Assembly: GCA_964481185.1 (NCBI GenBank) | Contig: CAYZSY010000014.1 | Coordinates: forward strand, 1-18,249 | Source: JAOAJC01 sp964481185 | Lineage (GTDB): Archaea; Nanobdellota; Nanobdellia; Pacearchaeales; GW2011-AR1 | Length of the DNA stretch: 18,249 nt | Direction of reading: 5' to 3' | Shown: one piece after another, positions 15,959 through 18,249 of the stretch | How the letters are laid out: each line of letters opens with the position of its first letter | How positions within the stretch are numbered: position 1 is the stretch's first letter | The notes under the pieces: generated by a model | What the model saw: only the letters and a program-made list of their open reading frames with translations | Told to the model about the DNA's origin: nothing | The model's database searches: none | Program-made: the position numbers and the translations under genes

Positions 15959-16470
15959 TACCAATTGCCTCTTAGTTTGTAACCATTCAATATATTGTTT
16001 AATAAGTCCTTATTCTTAACACTTTCTCTGTCTTTAAAGACAAATATCTGAATGTCTCTTCTTAATTTCTTTTTGAATTCTTCAACAACAATTTCTTTTT
16101 TTTCTGGAGTAAATATTGCGATATCGATATCCGAGTCTATCTTTGCTTCTGCCTTTGACAGAGAGCCAAAAAGGATTACCTGGGAATTTGAAAATTCTCT
16201 TTCCAAAAATTTAATAAATCCTGCATCTTCCAAAGTATTTCTCCAATAAATTCTTGACAAATCGATAAAATTTAGGTTCTCTCCGTTAGCAAAATAGTAA
16301 ATGTATTGCTTTTCACTCTCCCTTTTTAACAGACCTTTGTGATAATACTCATCCAGAAGCTTAGATGCTGTGGGGGGAGATATTTTTTGCATTCTTGCAT
16401 ATTCTCTAACATTTATTCTTCTATAGCTATCTTCAAAAAAAGGCTTTAAACTGTTAATTATATCTAACAT
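15958..16470 (-). CDS. Winged-helix plus MNT nucleotidyltransferase, probable antitoxin
   Basis: 170 residues. An N-terminal winged helix (about 1-65, with VREYARMQKISPPTASKLLD as the helix-turn-helix) joins an MNT domain (about 85-170). GSLSKAEAKIDSDID gives G102-S103 and catalytic D114 and D116, with D139 in RRDIQIF as third acid. The order (wHTH-MNT first, HEPN next, TAATG coupling) matches HEPN-MNT toxin-antitoxin operons, in which the MNT enzyme neutralises the HEPN RNase by nucleotidylation. The DNA-binding half probably represses its own promoter, which carries inverted repeats at 16473-16483 and 16511-16528. Start ATG 16470 is 26 nt from a TATA box, so leaderless. Confidence 0.85.
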   Translation of the reverse strand: MLDIINSLKPFFEDSYRRINVREYARMQKISPPTASKLLDEYYHKGLLKRESEKQYIYYFANGENLNFIDLSRIYWRNTLEDAGFIKFLEREFSNSQVILFGSLSKAEAKIDSDIDIAIFTPEKKEIVVEEFKKKLRRDIQIFVFKDRESVKNKDLLNNILNGYKLRGNW

Positions 16471-16472
16471 CT

Positions 16473-16483
16473 GTTAAATTAAC
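16473..16483 (-). promoter_or_regulatory. Inverted repeat between TATA box and start of wHTH-MNT, candidate operator
   Basis: GTTAAATTAAC is a perfect palindrome around a central A/T. It lies between the minus-strand TATA box and the start codon at 16470, the position where a repressor would block initiation. The wHTH of the MNT protein is the obvious candidate to bind it. Confidence 0.5.
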
Positions 16484-16490
16484 TTAACGC

Positions 16491-16500
16491 TTATATTTAA
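16491..16500 (-). promoter_or_regulatory. TATA box for the MNT-HEPN operon
   Basis: TTAAATATAA on the minus strand, centred about 26 nt before the start codon at 16470. Confidence 0.6.
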
Positions 16501-16510
16501 ATCTTGTGAT

Positions 16511-16528
16511 TGTCAATATATATTGACA
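16511..16528. promoter_or_regulatory. Perfect 18-bp palindrome, candidate operator
   Basis: TGTCAATATATATTGACA reads the same on both strands. It lies just upstream of the MNT-HEPN TATA/BRE region and before the divergent gene at 16639, so a dimeric regulator bound here could act on both. Its centre TATATATA might also be a TATA element. Confidence 0.55.
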
Positions 16529-16576
16529 GCTGTTAATAATTATTTACACTGTGGCAAATAGAATTATAGATTGTTA

Positions 16577-16595
16577 GTTACTTTCGCAAAGTAAC
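16577..16595 (+). repeat. Inverted repeat before the 219-residue gene
   Basis: GTTACTTT-CGC-AAAGTAAC is an 8-bp perfect stem around a 3-nt loop, 44 nt before ATG 16639. It could be a DNA operator, a hairpin, or a relic of an insertion end. Confidence 0.5.
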
Positions 16596-16638
16596 AACAA
16601 AAGGAAAGATTTGAATATCTCTTTAACTTATAGAAAGT

Positions 16639-17298
16639 ATGAGTAAAGGTTTAGCCGGAGTTTTAGCTCTTGGCGGGGGATGTATGCAGCTTGCAGGATT
16701 GGCTTTGAAAGGAAATGCTATGAAAACACATAATCCGCTTGCAGCAAGAGACCTTGGTGATGCAATAATTGATTATGGAAATGCACATGAACGTGAGAGT
16801 GGGGAGAATGGGAATAATAATAGAAATAGTGGGAACAATGGTCGTTCGGATATGGAAATTGAACAGAAATATGAATTTTATATGTTTACTCCAACATTAA
16901 TTGACAAAGCTACTGGGGAAGTCGTTGATTATTCAAAGAGGGAAGGAAATCCTGCAGAATTTAAAGAAGATGAAAGTATATTTGCAAAGGGGATAATACC
17001 TTGTCAGAACCGCTTCATAAAATTCGTACTATATAATAGCGCGGGGGATAGGGTCTCCGAAACCGAGTCTTCTACCAAATATAGTTCAAATGAATTTCAA
17101 TTTAAATTCAACCTTGAAACTTTAAAATTTGAGGAGGTTTATACTGCAGCTTGGTACGATCATAAATATCCTACGAAACTTATATTCAAAGACGGCACTG
17201 AGGAAATACTTAGTAAGGAAGAAGAAACCTTGCTTGGGAAGTCTTCCTTTAAGAGAAGTAGGAAAAACAAAGAAGAAAGTAGGGCTGAGAATAAATAA
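16639..17298 (+). CDS. Unrecognised protein with N-terminal membrane helix and Asn/Gly-rich linker
   Basis: 219 residues. The first 25 residues (GLAGVLALGGGCMQLAGLAL) are hydrophobic with a Gly-Gly-Gly-Cys, so a membrane anchor or an unusual lipoprotein-like site. A segment about 30-55 is followed by a low-complexity Asn/Gly/Ser linker (about 55-70, including GNNNRNSGNNGRS). Then comes a strand-rich domain (about 74-195, with YEFYMFTPTLIDKATGEVVD and YTAAWYDHKYPTKLIF) and a basic tail. Arginine codons are mixed AGR and CGN (cgt, cgc), unlike the nearly pure AGA of the older neighbours. It sits with the MNT-HEPN pair between B2 and C and may have arrived with it. Only a weak TATA (16609-16619) is visible. 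No family recognised. Confidence 0.7.
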   Translation: MSKGLAGVLALGGGCMQLAGLALKGNAMKTHNPLAARDLGDAIIDYGNAHERESGENGNNNRNSGNNGRSDMEIEQKYEFYMFTPTLIDKATGEVVDYSKREGNPAEFKEDESIFAKGIIPCQNRFIKFVLYNSAGDRVSETESSTKYSSNEFQFKFNLETLKFEEVYTAAWYDHKYPTKLIFKDGTEEILSKEEETLLGKSSFKRSRKNKEESRAENK

Positions 17299-17328
17299 TT
17301 TCTGGGCAATTTTCTGTTATTAAGAATG

Positions 17329-17336
17329 TTTATAAA
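17329..17336 (+). promoter_or_regulatory. TATA box for C
   Basis: TTTATAAA is centred 26 nt before ATG 17358, giving a leaderless message. C is thus transcribed separately from B2. Confidence 0.7.
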
Positions 17337-17357
17337 TTAGCATTATTTGTCTAGTTT

Positions 17358-18249
17358 ATGTATAAAAAAAGGAGAGAATTGTATACTCAAAGCTGGGCTT
17401 TAACTCAAATTTTTCTATTGGTTCTTGCCATTTTTGCCTTTGCATTCATACTTAATAATTCTACACTTGTTAATGCAGACGAAGATGATAAAACTGATAA
17501 GGTTGATTTAGGTGGTGGTGCAACACTTTTACTGAAACAAGCAATTCCAAGAGCAAAAGCTGTTGCCAATGTTCCAGCGGTTGCCGGAGCGACCAGACAA
17601 TATTTCTCGTTTGGCAATGCGAAAGCAATAGAACTTGGAGGTAGTAGAGGTACAATAGACCTCGCAAAAATCTCGGAGATAAATAGACTTCCAGAGAGTG
17701 CAGGAGGTGGAGCCAAAATAATAGTCGATGGAGTTGAAAAAACATTGACCAAAGAGCAGTTTGATAAGTTGACCGTAACAGTTAATGCTAATGGGGGCTC
17801 TCTAAAAGATTTTGTAACATATAAGGGATCAATAACTGGATTAGAAGGATTTTTAGGCTCTCTCGCGGAAGGAGCTGTTTGGGCAGGAATTGCTTATGGA
17901 ATGGGGCAGATGATTGGTAGTTTCTTTGGATTTAATAAAAAACAAAGTAATACTCTAGGTAGGGCGCTTGCGACTGGGGCTTTTACGTGGCAAGTATCTC
18001 AGGGAATTGCGCCCAACACTATCACCGCTACTGGTGGATTTTTTATAGGAGCAGGTATCGCAGCAATAGTTTTTATTGCGACATACAAGAAAGAAAAGGA
18101 AAAGACAATTACATTCACATGCGGGGCATTTGAGCCGCCTATTGGGGGGGCGAAATGCGAGGAATGCAACAAAGACAAATTCAGGCCGTGCTCTGAATAT
18201 AGATGCAAGGCATTAGGGCAGGCATGCCAGCTTCTTAACAAAGAAGCTC
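17358..18249 (+). CDS. C: membrane-anchored protein, paralog of the second half of B1 (runs off the window)
   Basis: Open for at least 297 codons to the window edge with no stop. It starts MYKKRRELYTQSWALTQIF, with a signal-anchor helix LLVLAIFAFAFIL at about 20-32. A soluble region (about 40-160) follows, including VDGVEKTLTKEQFDKLTV. Gly/Ala-rich membrane segments come next (about 165-240, with GLEGFLGSLAEGAVWAGIAY and GGFFIGAGIAAIVFIATY). Then a Cys module begins, EPPIGGAKCEECNKDKFRPC and CKALGQAC, which aligns closely with PPRGGADCNKCGKDGFPC and CQSLGSTC of B1 just before the gap there. Ig-like repeats would therefore be expected past the window end. B2 plus C together cover what B1 has in one chain. 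Confidence 0.85.
   Translation, partial: MYKKRRELYTQSWALTQIFLLVLAIFAFAFILNNSTLVNADEDDKTDKVDLGGGATLLLKQAIPRAKAVANVPAVAGATRQYFSFGNAKAIELGGSRGTIDLAKISEINRLPESAGGGAKIIVDGVEKTLTKEQFDKLTVTVNANGGSLKDFVTYKGSITGLEGFLGSLAEGAVWAGIAYGMGQMIGSFFGFNKKQSNTLGRALATGAFTWQVSQGIAPNTITATGGFFIGAGIAAIVFIATYKKEKEKTITFTCGAFEPPIGGAKCEECNKDKFRPCSEYRCKALGQACQLLNKEA

Noticed and set aside
1..18249. CRISPR array or insertion sequence
   Set aside because: No regularly spaced direct repeats and no transposase-like protein or terminal inverted repeats were seen.

Overview
The window looks like an AT-rich archaeal genome fragment, probably from the DPANN radiation (a Woesearchaeota/Pacearchaeota-like lineage). The evidence is archaeal-type ribosomal stalk genes (uL1, uL10/P0, P1), an archaeal AMP phosphorylase, TATA boxes whose centres lie about 26 nt before many start codons (leaderless transcripts), class III (prepilin-type) signal peptides and several small proteins of the kind found in these lineages. 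The lineage is my inference from gene content. Two runs of 10 Ns (11272-11281 and 15882-15891) show it is a draft scaffold.

Region 1 (1-2150) is housekeeping. A promoter and hairpin leader precede an rpl1-rpl10-rpl12 operon with a hairpin behind it, followed by a tRNA-Ser(UGA) with its own TATA box and T-run. Region 2 (2151-2490) has no intact gene, only a decayed coding relic. Region 3 (2491-7687) holds a zinc-ribbon/TPR/membrane protein whose arginine codons differ from its neighbours', a small 87-residue protein, AMP phosphorylase, a possible 47-residue ORF, an AI-2E-family membrane protein and a conserved-looking protein of unknown function.

Region 4 (7750-15373) is the most unusual part: a tightly packed plus-strand operon. 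It encodes a small winged-helix protein, a class III signal-peptide (pilin-like) protein A1, a very large cysteine-rich exported or membrane protein B1, a second pilin-like protein A2 homologous to A1, a minimal nucleotidyltransferase, a 38-residue ORF, and a second cysteine-rich protein B2 homologous to the N-terminal half of B1. Several of these join by ATGA stop/start overlaps. Region 5 (15471-17298) lies between B2 and the next family member. It has a 25-codon gene stub with its own promoter, a divergently oriented MNT-HEPN toxin-antitoxin type pair, a dense set of inverted repeats and an unrecognised membrane-anchored protein. Region 6 (17358 to the window end) is a large ORF, C, running off the edge. 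It is homologous to the second half of B1 (membrane region plus a cysteine module), so what is one fused polypeptide in the first locus is split into B2 and C in the second.

My reading is that Regions 4-6 are two copies of a cell-surface cassette: a pilin-like A protein paired with a giant disulfide-rich, membrane-anchored B protein carrying Ig-like repeats. The second copy has been split and then interrupted by a toxin-antitoxin module. I cannot name a described system that matches it.
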